DNA of 64,000 nt from an uncultured Aquimarina sp. (GTDB lineage Bacteria; Bacteroidota; Bacteroidia; Flavobacteriales; Flavobacteriaceae). The stretch spans positions 62,001 to 126,000 of the forward strand of contig CANLEM010000001.1 in NCBI GenBank assembly GCA_947489685.1, written 5' to 3'. Made by a program: the position numbers and the translations under genes. Below are positions 10,501 to 17,905 of this stretch, one piece after another. The first letter of the stretch is position 1. Each line of letters begins with the position of its first letter. The notes beneath the pieces are model-generated. The model saw only the letters and a program-made list of their open reading frames with translations, was not told where the DNA came from and ran no database searches.

Positions 10501-12819
10501 AGAAGCAAAACCAGCATTCCAGCCATAACCAGAAGTTTTAGAAATTGTATTATTGGATTCTACTACGTTCTGCTCATTTGTTATCTCACTAGATAATGAT
10601 ACAGAAGATGTAGCTCCTATTTTTTTGGATTCTAATTGCCCTAGTTCATTATAATTATTATTGGCAACAAGCTCTTCTGCTTGATTGTTTATGCGTTGAT
10701 AGTGTTTTTTGGGTCGCTCTACATGATCGTATTCAAAACGATCTACAATAGTTAAATTTGTGCTAGAATTAACGCGTTTATGTTGTGTAACCGAGTGATC
10801 AATTTTTCCTCTAAAATCAAGCTTACTCTTATTTTGTGTATAACCGCCTAAATGATTTTTGTCCAGTACATATATCACACGACCTTTTTTATCATAGAAG
10901 GTGTAATTTTTGGACCAGGTATTGCTGTCTAATGTTTTTGCCCAATTTGCAGTTAGTAACCCTTTGGTTCTATGAGTTACTTCTTGACCTAGAATATCTG
11001 AAGGTATCGTTGGCAGGTTAGCATCAGTAAAATTGTAATCATCAAAATAAGTAACTGTTAAGGTTTCTAGATTACTATTTGGAAAAGCATCATTTGTATA
11101 ATTAATTGCTACACCGCCAATGTTTGATGCTGATGTAGTGCGCGAAACAATATTTGCTTTATTCGAACTATTATCAATAAAATCATCTACTTGTATTTGT
11201 AAGGCGACCCTTGACGAATTAGTAATATATGTACCACTATATACTACACGGCCAAATACATCATATTTATTGAATAGCCATTTATTTTGTGTTTTTAAAT
11301 TGGCATCTTGAGTCAATATTGGTCGGTCTAATTGATCATAAACCATATATTCCCAATCTTTTCCTGGTACTTTTTGCTCTATTTGGCGATTGAACTGATC
11401 ATATATATATTGAAAACACAAATTGTCTATAATGGACTCATTGAATTGAGTGGTAGAAAAATATCTAATAAAAGTTCTATCTATTCCTCTAATCTTAAAA
11501 GGAGTAGAGGGACTGTTTATATCTGTTCCAACGAAGAACTCGACAAAAATATAACCATCCTTGATAGAGTACTCATATCTTGATTTATTGGTGTTGCCAC
11601 TAATGGTGCCGAAGTCCTCGATATCATCTAACACTGGAGATTGGTTTTTACCAGAATAAATACTAAAAAGATATCTATTGGGTAAATTGGCATTAGTGGG
11701 GAGTGCCACTATATTTCCTTGCTTTAAATAAGCGCCTCCATTACCTCCAAATACAAATGGAAAACTTAGATTAAAATCAAATGTTAGCTGATGATTATTT
11801 GAGGTAGACTGTGAAGTTATTTGGACATCACCACTACCATTCGAAACACCTGAAGGGTTATCAACAAATTGAGTCCAATTAAAGGTGAGATCAAAAGGAG
11901 TATAATTATTATCTGTATAAAGGTTTTCAATTGCTTTTGGGGTCAAAACATAGCGTAAATTCCCTGTTTTATCATGCACATAATAAGTGCTTAGCTTCTT
12001 AACATCATTTCCATCTTCTTCATAATTAAATTCGGCTATTTTTCTACCATTTTTATCTGTAAAAACTTCTTTGGTATTGAGTAGACCATCATTTATGTTC
12101 CAATTTTGATTTTTAATGATATTCTTTAGAAGCGCTTTTTTTTGATAATAAGATATCTGAAAGGGATTATTAGACTCATCATCTATTATTTTAAATAGAA
12201 GAACTTCATTAAAGTCATTTACTCCATATTCATATTTTGTGGTATGGTCCGTATCCGAGTTATGTATTAATTGCCATGTATTACCAGGAGCGGAAGACTC
12301 GACCGTTCTATTCAGTGGAGAATTGTCGTAACTAATTTCTGAGAAAGGATGTTGGTCTGCAAAATTGTTTTGGTAATATGTTGCTGTTTGAGATTGAGCA
12401 TTAGAAATATAATTCCCAGAATTTTGAGAAGTGGGTAAAGCCAAATATTGTTTAGATGTTCTGCCGAACTCATCATATTCAATATGCTGAACAACGTCTT
12501 TTTTATTTGGGCTTTGTCCTACTGCAATAGTTTGTTTTGCTTTACCAAAGCCATCTAGATAGGTAACACTTTCTTTTTTTTGAATAGTATTTGAAAAATT
12601 AGTAAACGTTGTTATATCAACAGGTTCTAATAGCTCAATCGTTTTAACATAATTCTGGTTTTGTGATTGACAAAACATATGTATTGTCGAAAACAAAAAG
12701 AAAAGTAAGAAGATACTCTTCGAAAATGTTAAAGATGTAATGAACCTATTACACTCAAGTAACTTGTTTGTAATGATATAAAATCGATTTAAAGAAAATT
12801 GTGTGATTTGTTTATCCAT
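7594..12819 (-). CDS. RHS repeat-associated core protein with N-terminal DUF6443
   Basis: A 1741-residue protein. A long N-terminal segment with a hydrophobic stretch ends in HMFCQ (~residue 51) and is read as a signal peptide. DUF6443 follows (~58-165; SVTYLDGFGKAKQTI and the QHIEYDEFGR motif). Scattered YD repeats (FEYDHVERPKK, YSYDEGNKL, YYDANGNLI) lead to the RHS core at ~1383-1427, with the signature GSRMYDPAVGRWFNTDP and the IDPDGE end. Two related ~130-residue domains, each starting with a GWNAG motif (about 760-900 and 928-1056), are inserted among the repeats. After the core come an Ala/Gly-rich hydrophobic segment (~1428-1585) and a ~155-residue C-terminal tip of unknown family, where RHS proteins usually carry a variable effector. 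No separate immunity gene follows: the next gene begins 86 bases on and is the SpvB-like protein. Confidence 0.85.
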   Translation of the reverse strand: MDKQITQFSLNRFYIITNKLLECNRFITSLTFSKSIFLLFFLFSTIHMFCQSQNQNYVKTIELLEPVDITTFTNFSNTIQKKESVTYLDGFGKAKQTIAVGQSPNKKDVVQHIEYDEFGRTSKQYLALPTSQNSGNYISNAQSQTATYYQNNFADQHPFSEISYDNSPLNRTVESSAPGNTWQLIHNSDTDHTTKYEYGVNDFNEVLLFKIIDDESNNPFQISYYQKKALLKNIIKNQNWNINDGLLNTKEVFTDKNGRKIAEFNYEEDGNDVKKLSTYYVHDKTGNLRYVLTPKAIENLYTDNNYTPFDLTFNWTQFVDNPSGVSNGSGDVQITSQSTSNNHQLTFDFNLSFPFVFGGNGGAYLKQGNIVALPTNANLPNRYLFSIYSGKNQSPVLDDIEDFGTISGNTNKSRYEYSIKDGYIFVEFFVGTDINSPSTPFKIRGIDRTFIRYFSTTQFNESIIDNLCFQYIYDQFNRQIEQKVPGKDWEYMVYDQLDRPILTQDANLKTQNKWLFNKYDVFGRVVYSGTYITNSSRVALQIQVDDFIDNSSNKANIVSRTTSASNIGGVAINYTNDAFPNSNLETLTVTYFDDYNFTDANLPTIPSDILGQEVTHRTKGLLTANWAKTLDSNTWSKNYTFYDKKGRVIYVLDKNHLGGYTQNKSKLDFRGKIDHSVTQHKRVNSSTNLTIVDRFEYDHVERPKKHYQRINNQAEELVANNNYNELGQLESKKIGATSSVSLSSEITNEQNVVESNNTISKTSGYGWNAGFASENRIENDGYVAYQINQGPNHRMMIGLSYEDDPGSWHYNTIDYAIYTGYVDGQRIRVYENGTPKTSLFPATYYELGDYLSVERIGDQIHYKKNGNTFFISLILSNGDSMLGDASLLDPNVQVSNFKVHSDYQYITSLNVSTVLNDVKEIKKETGTTGWNAGLETTKSITHDGSITYKIGQTNKPIMVGLSQTNQSTAYQSINYSIYHKSNGTIEVRENGIANSVGNIPYTINDEFEIERKVSTIYYKKNGEVFKETLIPSINILIGDLSIYSVGGSVLDFKIQESESGLQTIDYTYNIRGWLTNINDVNNLGSDVFAYNLKYDEAIEGSASASNMYDGNIKQVVWRSAQNNLKKSYVYEYDKLSRFSRSHYRENNNLSNGAGKFETYGIKYDPNGNLKEVRRNTHSGSLMDRLAYSYDEGNKLVSIGDFGGTTAGFKDGSNSGQDYYYDANGNLIKDLNKNITSIEYNHLDLVQRVTFINGHNIQFTYNANGRKLQMKTTSSTGNSTIIDYLGGFQYTNSQLQFFPTPEGYVANDNGIFNYVYTYKDHLGNNRVSFADSNNDGFINSTNEILSNTDHYAMGLTHHGEFISSISSNYNYKLQGKEQLAFAGYNMYDFGSRMYDPAVGRWFNTDPQNQFNSPYLAMGNNPIMIIDPDGELAWFVPIIAGAVIGAATTAISNPRADFGDILLGGAVGAVSGAVTAGIGSALSTGSQGVILSASSKALVSAASHGFFQGTMGSVVSGNNFWEGAAIGAGSSLVSSATAGGSIAGQITTGAVTGGIIAEITDGNFVEGFATGLVVSGLNHALHRLTDPKFSFDTKGKAKELAKKHGGKWQDYYKFIENNPLGIFKDENGGAYVAFKYRAGPRVPIVDTNGDLYDTKGLKIVSTGTSTILGQIIKRFIFRYGSSLLSPGSLGAGQDVKQMKRDSYNFAVSTAVSKLEHLIFTKVPYNVNGKHYFLSYFDIYYNKK

Positions 12820-12829
12820 TAGGATTTTT

Positions 12830-12865
12830 ATTAATGATTACCGCCTTGTGACCATAATCATTAAT
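12830..12865. promoter_or_regulatory. 11 bp inverted repeat just upstream of the RHS start
   Basis: ATTAATGATTA (12830-12840) and TAATCATTAAT (12855-12865) are perfect inverted arms around a 14-base loop. They lie between the CHAT gene's stop and the RHS start codon, about 10-46 bases ahead of the latter. No T tract follows on the minus strand, so an operator or leader structure is more likely than a terminator. Confidence 0.4.
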
Positions 12866-12874
12866 CTGTTACCC
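12848..12874 (-). promoter_or_regulatory. candidate shared promoter/operator element upstream of RHS
   Basis: Read on the minus strand, GGGTAACA (12874-12867) is followed at a 21 bp pitch by GGTCAC (12853-12848), 28 bases before the RHS start codon. The same arrangement, GGGTAACA then GGTAAC, lies upstream of the lipoprotein-CHAT unit at 16091-16065. A GTAAC-type -35 is common for ECF sigma factors, so this may be the target of the linked sigma factor, or a pair of direct repeats for another regulator. Confidence 0.4.
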
Positions 12875-12881
12875 AAGAAAA

Positions 12882-15623
12882 TTATCTTTTTTTAAAAGAA
12901 TAAAATAAGAGGCTGATAATCAGTAGTAAAAAAAGTAGCAAAATGACTCCATAAAAGAGGATTTTGGTAGGAAATAATATGGTTTCTGAATCCCCGATTA
13001 GTACAAATGTTGCCCAATAATAAGGTGAAGCATCCGATAATGAATTAGATTGTAGGTATTCAATTTTTGCATTATGCAATGCTTTTGATTTGGTCTGCCC
13101 ATCGGATAAATTCTTATAAAAACTATCCATCAAGATAGCCGTAGATTTATCATTTGCATTCCAAAACGTAGAGATTAAGGTATTTGCGCCGGCATAGAAA
13201 AATCCTCGAGCTAAACTCAAAACACCTTCGCCTTTGGCTATTTCTCCCAAAGAGGTGTTACAGGCACTTAGTACGACTAACTCTGCCTGATTTTGAGAGG
13301 TGTATAACTCGTGATATTCAAGGTTAGTATCATGAAATGCTATTTGTAGCTTATCCGAAAAATTAGCATGTGTAGCTAGATGAATTATTTTATGATTACT
13401 TATGTTGGATAAAAAGTTTTGTTTAGAAGCCTCTTTTTGTATATAATGACTTAGGGATATATAATTGTCAATACCATTAATTTCAGTACTACTATTAGTA
13501 ATATCTTCTAAATCGCTATGTATAAAATTTACAGGTGCAAATGTCACCGCATCTTCCGAAGGTGCCCGAGTTACCGTAGCGTTATGTTCTAAAAACGACA
13601 TAGAATACGCATAACTTATTTCATTCTCTTCAATAAGATATCGATACGCATCTTTATCCGTTATCAAAGACTCAAAAGGGATATACTGTAGCGTGCCATC
13701 AGGGATGATGATGATGTGTTTGTTATCCAGAGCTATCGAGACCCTATCCTTTGGGATCAAAAGATTATATAGTTTATAAGCCACTTTTTGATACGATAGA
13801 CGATCTTCATGAGTATCAAAGGGTTTCGATAATTGATTTCTATAGGTTTTAATAAGTTCTTCTATGATTTTTAATTCGCCTATTTTAATGATTTCTGTTT
13901 GGGTGTTAGAAATCAAAACGGCATACAAAACATTAAAAGAATCATCATTTTTATCGTGATTGGCAACATAGGATATAACAACGCGATCACTATCTAAAGT
14001 CTCTTGAATCTTATGTAAATCAACAATTTTGGTAGTTTCTTTCTCTTTATAATACTTAGGAAATAGTATTTGCAAAGAGTCTTCTTGCTTTTGATATTGC
14101 TGTTTTAGTTCAAAACGAGTATGTTCTAATTGCGAAAGGCTATCATCATTTTTTTGATTGGCTATACGATTTTCTAGATCAAGAATCTGTTTCTTGAGCT
14201 CATTTTCTCTAACATACACCTCCTTAGGTAATCGTGTTTTATCTGTGTTTTTCAAAATATCTTCGGTCAAAAGCAAGGCTTTCTTTTTTTCCGAGAAGTA
14301 AAAAGCTCTTTTTTTGTCATTTAGAATTTCACAAACCATTATTCCCTTCATATAAATCTCTGAAGCCTCTTTTCTCCAATGCAAACGGGACCCTTCTTCT
14401 TTACTCACATCTAATAAAATATCGACTAACTTATCTGCAGATAACAAATTAGAAAGCGCAAGTTTTATGTATGGACTATTATTCTCTAATATTCCTATTT
14501 TTATAAGTATTGTTGCTTTCTGAATTAATGCCAATAAAATATTGAATTTATTATCCGAAATGGTTAAATCATTCAATTTAGGTAATGTACTGAGTTGTTC
14601 ATCCAGATAAGCACTTTCGATTAGAGATTTTTGAATGGTTTCTAACGCATTTGGATATGCATTATTTGTCAAATAATAGTTGCTATAATTATGAAACACT
14701 ATAGACTTCTCATAACTATTACGAGCATATCTCAATGCGGTATTAAAAAAGAACTTAGTACTATCTTGTTCTTCTTTATTTTTTGCGTTTGTATATAAAA
14801 TCCCAAGATTGGTGTAGGATGCATATATGAAAGTAGAATCATTGTCTTGTACAGCTCTATTTAGATTTCGAGAACAGTAATATCTGGCTTTTCCGAAATC
14901 TAACCTTTCTGGAGTGGTGTAATAATTTACATAATCATTATTCAATGTTTTGTAGTCGTTTAACGAGTAGTTTGAAATTAAGTCAAAAAGGCTATTGGCC
15001 TTATCCATAATCTCCAACATTTTATCCAGACTAGTTTGGGTTCCTATTTCAAATAAAACATGAGAATAATCAATATACTTTTTTATCAAAAGTTTTTTTC
15101 TATCAAATTTTTCCAACCCAGTAACTCCCTGAGTGTAATAATCATTGGACCTAAAAAAATCTCCTTTTCTATAGTAATACTTCCCTAATTCGCACAAAGC
15201 CTTAGCAGTACTATATTCATCTGTATCAATAGTAATTACTTCTTGGTAACTTAGTATAGATTTTTCATAATCTCGAATAAGAGAATAAAAAAGCCCTAAA
15301 TTATATAAAGCTTTTGCATATGCATTGTTTTTTAAATCTAATTTTCTATATATAGCTAGCTCATATTCTACATATTCGGCTCCCTTACCATATAAATTTG
15401 CTTTATAAAGTTTTCTAGAAAATTCGTGAGCAATTTTGATACTTTGTAAGTACTGCTCTCTTTTTTCGGATAGAAGGATAATACTATCAACCTCTTTTTC
15501 AATATTAGAAATAGTAACATCCCTACGATCCCATAAAGACTCGTAATAGTCATATAAACCCTGAGCATTTCCTTGTATAGTGAAACAAAAGAAACCTATC
15601 CATAAAGATCGATAAAATTTCAA
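12882..15623 (-). CDS. TPR-CHAT caspase-like protein with signal peptide and C-terminal TM anchor
   Basis: A 913-residue protein. A signal peptide (MKFYRSLWIGFFCFTIQGNAQ) is followed by TPR-like helical repeats (~40-500), a short coiled region, and a CHAT (caspase HetF-associated) domain at ~600-880. The catalytic pair is visible: H752 in HLATHANF and C788 in LSACNTSLGE, followed by the family motif GEGVLSLARGFFYAGA. One TM helix (~885-907) and a KKR tail end the protein. The signal peptide plus terminal anchor would place the TPR and CHAT parts in the periplasm. The only sensible start is a TTG, two bases after the stop of the upstream lipoprotein gene, which suggests translational coupling. 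CHAT domains are cysteine proteases in several bacterial systems. The substrate here is unknown, with RHS and SpvB-like neighbours as candidates. Confidence 0.85.
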   Translation of the reverse strand: MKFYRSLWIGFFCFTIQGNAQGLYDYYESLWDRRDVTISNIEKEVDSIILLSEKREQYLQSIKIAHEFSRKLYKANLYGKGAEYVEYELAIYRKLDLKNNAYAKALYNLGLFYSLIRDYEKSILSYQEVITIDTDEYSTAKALCELGKYYYRKGDFFRSNDYYTQGVTGLEKFDRKKLLIKKYIDYSHVLFEIGTQTSLDKMLEIMDKANSLFDLISNYSLNDYKTLNNDYVNYYTTPERLDFGKARYYCSRNLNRAVQDNDSTFIYASYTNLGILYTNAKNKEEQDSTKFFFNTALRYARNSYEKSIVFHNYSNYYLTNNAYPNALETIQKSLIESAYLDEQLSTLPKLNDLTISDNKFNILLALIQKATILIKIGILENNSPYIKLALSNLLSADKLVDILLDVSKEEGSRLHWRKEASEIYMKGIMVCEILNDKKRAFYFSEKKKALLLTEDILKNTDKTRLPKEVYVRENELKKQILDLENRIANQKNDDSLSQLEHTRFELKQQYQKQEDSLQILFPKYYKEKETTKIVDLHKIQETLDSDRVVISYVANHDKNDDSFNVLYAVLISNTQTEIIKIGELKIIEELIKTYRNQLSKPFDTHEDRLSYQKVAYKLYNLLIPKDRVSIALDNKHIIIIPDGTLQYIPFESLITDKDAYRYLIEENEISYAYSMSFLEHNATVTRAPSEDAVTFAPVNFIHSDLEDITNSSTEINGIDNYISLSHYIQKEASKQNFLSNISNHKIIHLATHANFSDKLQIAFHDTNLEYHELYTSQNQAELVVLSACNTSLGEIAKGEGVLSLARGFFYAGANTLISTFWNANDKSTAILMDSFYKNLSDGQTKSKALHNAKIEYLQSNSLSDASPYYWATFVLIGDSETILFPTKILFYGVILLLFLLLIISLLFYSFKKR

Positions 15624-15625
15624 AA

Positions 15626-16027
15626 CTAATCCTCTGTATAATCTTTACAATTGGCATACAAGGTCACTTTATCCATATCTTCGTTTTCAGTTTCAGTAAG
15701 TGGTGCAGGTCGATAAGCCATATAAACTTCAAGATCTATTATCCATACTTCAACGTCTGTAGTACCTCTTATATTACATAGTTGCCAATCTAATAATAAA
15801 CCGATACTTGTATAATTATCACGTATTCTTCTTTTATTGCTTTCTGGAGTGCCTTCGACAAACTCGACCAAAACTTCCATAGTCTCATCTATCCTTAACC
15901 CTTTTTTGGTTTTAATTGCATTAATAACATCATTCTCAGGTAGACCTGTATCCTGAGTACAACCAATTACGCACAAGAATGCACACACCATCAACACTTT
16001 GTTTAAAAAAAAACCTATTTTCATCAC
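15626..16027 (-). CDS. small lipoprotein coupled to the CHAT gene
   Basis: A 133-residue protein. The N-terminus ends in FLCVIGC, a lipoprotein signal with lipidation expected near Cys23. The body (~110 residues) contains LRIDETMEVLVEFVEGTPES and later ITDLEVYMAY-like strand text, and ends in TLYANCKDYTED. I do not recognise the family. Its 3' end is only 2 bases from the TTG start of the TPR-CHAT gene, so the two are almost certainly one transcription unit, and the lipoprotein may be a partner or inhibitor of the CHAT protein at the membrane. A second Met directly after the first (16024) is an alternative start. Confidence 0.7.
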   Translation of the reverse strand: MMKIGFFLNKVLMVCAFLCVIGCTQDTGLPENDVINAIKTKKGLRIDETMEVLVEFVEGTPESNKRRIRDNYTSIGLLLDWQLCNIRGTTDVEVWIIDLEVYMAYRPAPLTETENEDMDKVTLYANCKDYTED

Positions 16028-16064
16028 TCTAGTTTTTATAATTTAAATTAAATTCACGCTATTG

Positions 16065-16091
16065 GTTACCAAAATGCTAGTTTTGTTACCC
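16065..16091 (-). promoter_or_regulatory. candidate ECF-type promoter/operator in the divergent region
   Basis: On the minus strand GGGTAACA (16091-16084) is followed at a 21 bp pitch by GGTAAC (16070-16065), 37 bases before the lipoprotein-CHAT start. GGTNACC is nearly palindromic, so on the plus strand the same sites face the sigma-factor gene. The same bipartite layout is seen ahead of RHS at 12874-12848. TGTTACCC alone also occurs inside a coding region at 7171-7178, but there without the second half. Confidence 0.4.
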
Positions 16092-16139
16092 CGACGAAGA
16101 TAGAAAAAATATTTCCATGTGCGGAATTACACCCTTTTG

Positions 16140-16703
16140 ATGGCGGAAAAAACACAACACTTTGACAGTTTATTAAATAACGATTCTAAAGGAATCATGG
16201 TTATTTACGAAATAGTCTTTCCTAGAGTTAGAAAATTTGTACTTCAAAATAGGGGTAAACAGCAAGATGCCGAAGATATTTTCCAGAAAGCATTACTACA
16301 AATTACGGTGCGATACAGAAAAGAAAAGTTCGAAATCCATAGTAGCTTTGAAGCTTATTTGTTTACTACATGTAAAAACTTGTGGCGTAAAGAATTGAAA
16401 ATTGCAAAAAACAGGGTAACAAATACAGAAATTATAGAACTAGTTCCTGCAGAGCGTGATATGGCATTAACTATTTTGGAACAAGAACGATGGGAATTGT
16501 TTACCGAAAAATTAAATCTAGTCTCAGAAAACTGTAAAAAAATGCTTACTCTATTTTTTAATAATACATCATATAAAGATATTGTAAAAACAATGGGATA
16601 CGCATCAGAAACAGTTGCCAGGCAACGAATTTTTAAATGCAAAGCAAAATTATCTGAGGCAATAAAAGAAGATCAGCGATATAATTCACTGAAAAAATTA
16701 TGA
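16140..16703 (+). CDS. ECF-type RNA polymerase sigma factor
   Basis: A 187-residue protein starting at the ATG at 16140; a GTG at 16119 would add seven residues. Region 2 is visible in VFPRVRKFVLQNRGKQQDAEDIFQKAL and the following FEAYLFTTCKNLWRKELK, read as separate segments. Region 4 is visible in LTLFFNNTSYKDIVKTMGY and ETVARQRIFKCKAKL, a typical HTH. The gene overlaps the next one by four bases (ATGA at 16700), so sigma factor and the TPR membrane protein are translationally coupled. It diverges from the lipoprotein-CHAT-RHS genes, and the shared GGGTAACA element upstream of those makes them the likeliest regulon. Confidence 0.85.
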   Translation: MAEKTQHFDSLLNNDSKGIMVIYEIVFPRVRKFVLQNRGKQQDAEDIFQKALLQITVRYRKEKFEIHSSFEAYLFTTCKNLWRKELKIAKNRVTNTEIIELVPAERDMALTILEQERWELFTEKLNLVSENCKKMLTLFFNNTSYKDIVKTMGYASETVARQRIFKCKAKLSEAIKEDQRYNSLKKL

Positions 16704-17497
16704 GTTTAGAAGAAGATATATTAATTCAGGATTTTCTAAAGAATAAACTTTCAGAAAAGGAAAGAGATGAGGTGTTGCTTAGGATCGAAAAAGATGTGGT
16801 TTTTGGTGATAAAGTGCGCTTTGAAGAGCAACTCTTACTAAATCTAAACGAAAAAGAGTGGAGTATAAGTGAGAATAGTAATCATGATGAGGTTGAAGTA
16901 TATGAAAAACTATTACGTGACAAATCTAGTCAAGAACTAAAGAACACTTTGCAAGAGGTAAATACCGATTATCAAGCAAAACATAAGAAAAACAAGTTGT
17001 GGTGGTTATCTTATGCTAGTGTAGCTGCAATAGCTTTGATTATAGGAGTAAGTATATTTCTTTCGTCTAAGACTTCTTCTCAAGAGTTGTATGCTAATTA
17101 TATCAATCTATCAGAACTTCCTTCATTGGTAGAACGAGGAAAAACAGATCACAAAATATTTATACAAGCGCAAAAAGCATTCGAAACCAAAGAATATGAT
17201 AAGGTGTTAGAGGCTTTGACAAAAGGTGTAGATACCATTCAAAACAACAAGGCAGCCATGTACTTGTATATTGGTATTTCGCAAATGGAATTGGGTAAGT
17301 TTAATGAAGCCGAAAAAACACTTACAAGGTTGATCAAAAGTAATTTAATGGATGCGCCTAAAGGAAAATGGTATAAGGCTTTGCTGTTCTTAAAACAGGA
17401 CGATATAGCAAAAACTAAGGAGATATTACTCGAAATTACTTCTTCGCAAAACAATTATAAGTACATCCAAGCCAAGGAGCTTTTGGAAGCTTTGTAA
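16700..17497 (+). CDS. membrane-anchored TPR protein, probable anti-sigma factor
   Basis: A 265-residue protein. The N-terminal ~105 residues are charged and helical (DFLKNKLSEKERDEVLLRIE), like the cytoplasmic sigma-binding part of Bacteroidetes anti-sigma/TPR proteins. One TM helix lies at ~residues 103-122 (YASVAAIALIIGVSIFLSS). A periplasmic part with about three TPR repeats (~150-265; YLYIGISQMELGKFNEAEKTL) follows. The 4-base overlap with the sigma gene and this topology argue that it holds the sigma factor until a periplasmic signal reaches the TPRs. No classical zinc-binding anti-sigma motif is seen, so the role rests on context and shape. Confidence 0.7.
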   Translation: MSLEEDILIQDFLKNKLSEKERDEVLLRIEKDVVFGDKVRFEEQLLLNLNEKEWSISENSNHDEVEVYEKLLRDKSSQELKNTLQEVNTDYQAKHKKNKLWWLSYASVAAIALIIGVSIFLSSKTSSQELYANYINLSELPSLVERGKTDHKIFIQAQKAFETKEYDKVLEALTKGVDTIQNNKAAMYLYIGISQMELGKFNEAEKTLTRLIKSNLMDAPKGKWYKALLFLKQDDIAKTKEILLEITSSQNNYKYIQAKELLEAL

Positions 17498-17905
17498 ACC
17501 TTTTATGATTATTTGTTTGTACGGTTTGTTTGATAGAACATACTGTTCAAATTTTTAATAGATTGGTGGTCATACTTTTTTTAATCTTCTACACCTCTTC
17601 TAACTTATACAAAATCTTTAGCCCTCGATTTTTTTAAATTCTTCAAAAATCAAGTGATACTTATGACTTTAAGCTTCCTGAAGCTCGATACAATCTTCAA
17701 GTTGTAGCTTCTTTTTTAACCTCTAATGTGATGAGTAGTTAATTCTACCTAATTTCTGAAATCGGGTATTTATACTGTGGTATGATATAGGGTATTATAA
17801 GATATTCGTATAACATTATCGCAGAAATAATCAATTTATTACTCCTAAAAGCTAGGATTGGTAAGAATTGGAAAAGAAAACTAATTAATAAATCTACTTG
17901 TCATA
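17498..17905. other. gene-free region ahead of the P47-like cluster
   Basis: 408 bases, AT-rich, with no credible ORF. A partly paired hairpin, GAAGCT at 17680 pairing with AGCTTC at 17706 and followed by TTTTTT, could terminate the sigma/anti-sigma operon. The last ~150 bases before the ATG at 17906 must hold the promoter of the next gene, but I see no clean TAnnTTTG box and no GGGTAACA element there. Confidence 0.6.
17680..17717 (+). terminator. probable terminator after the anti-sigma gene
   Basis: GAAGCT...ACAA pairs with TTGT...AGCTTC, with an internal bulge, and a run of six T follows. It is weaker than the other terminators in the window and lies about 185 bases past the stop. Confidence 0.5.
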
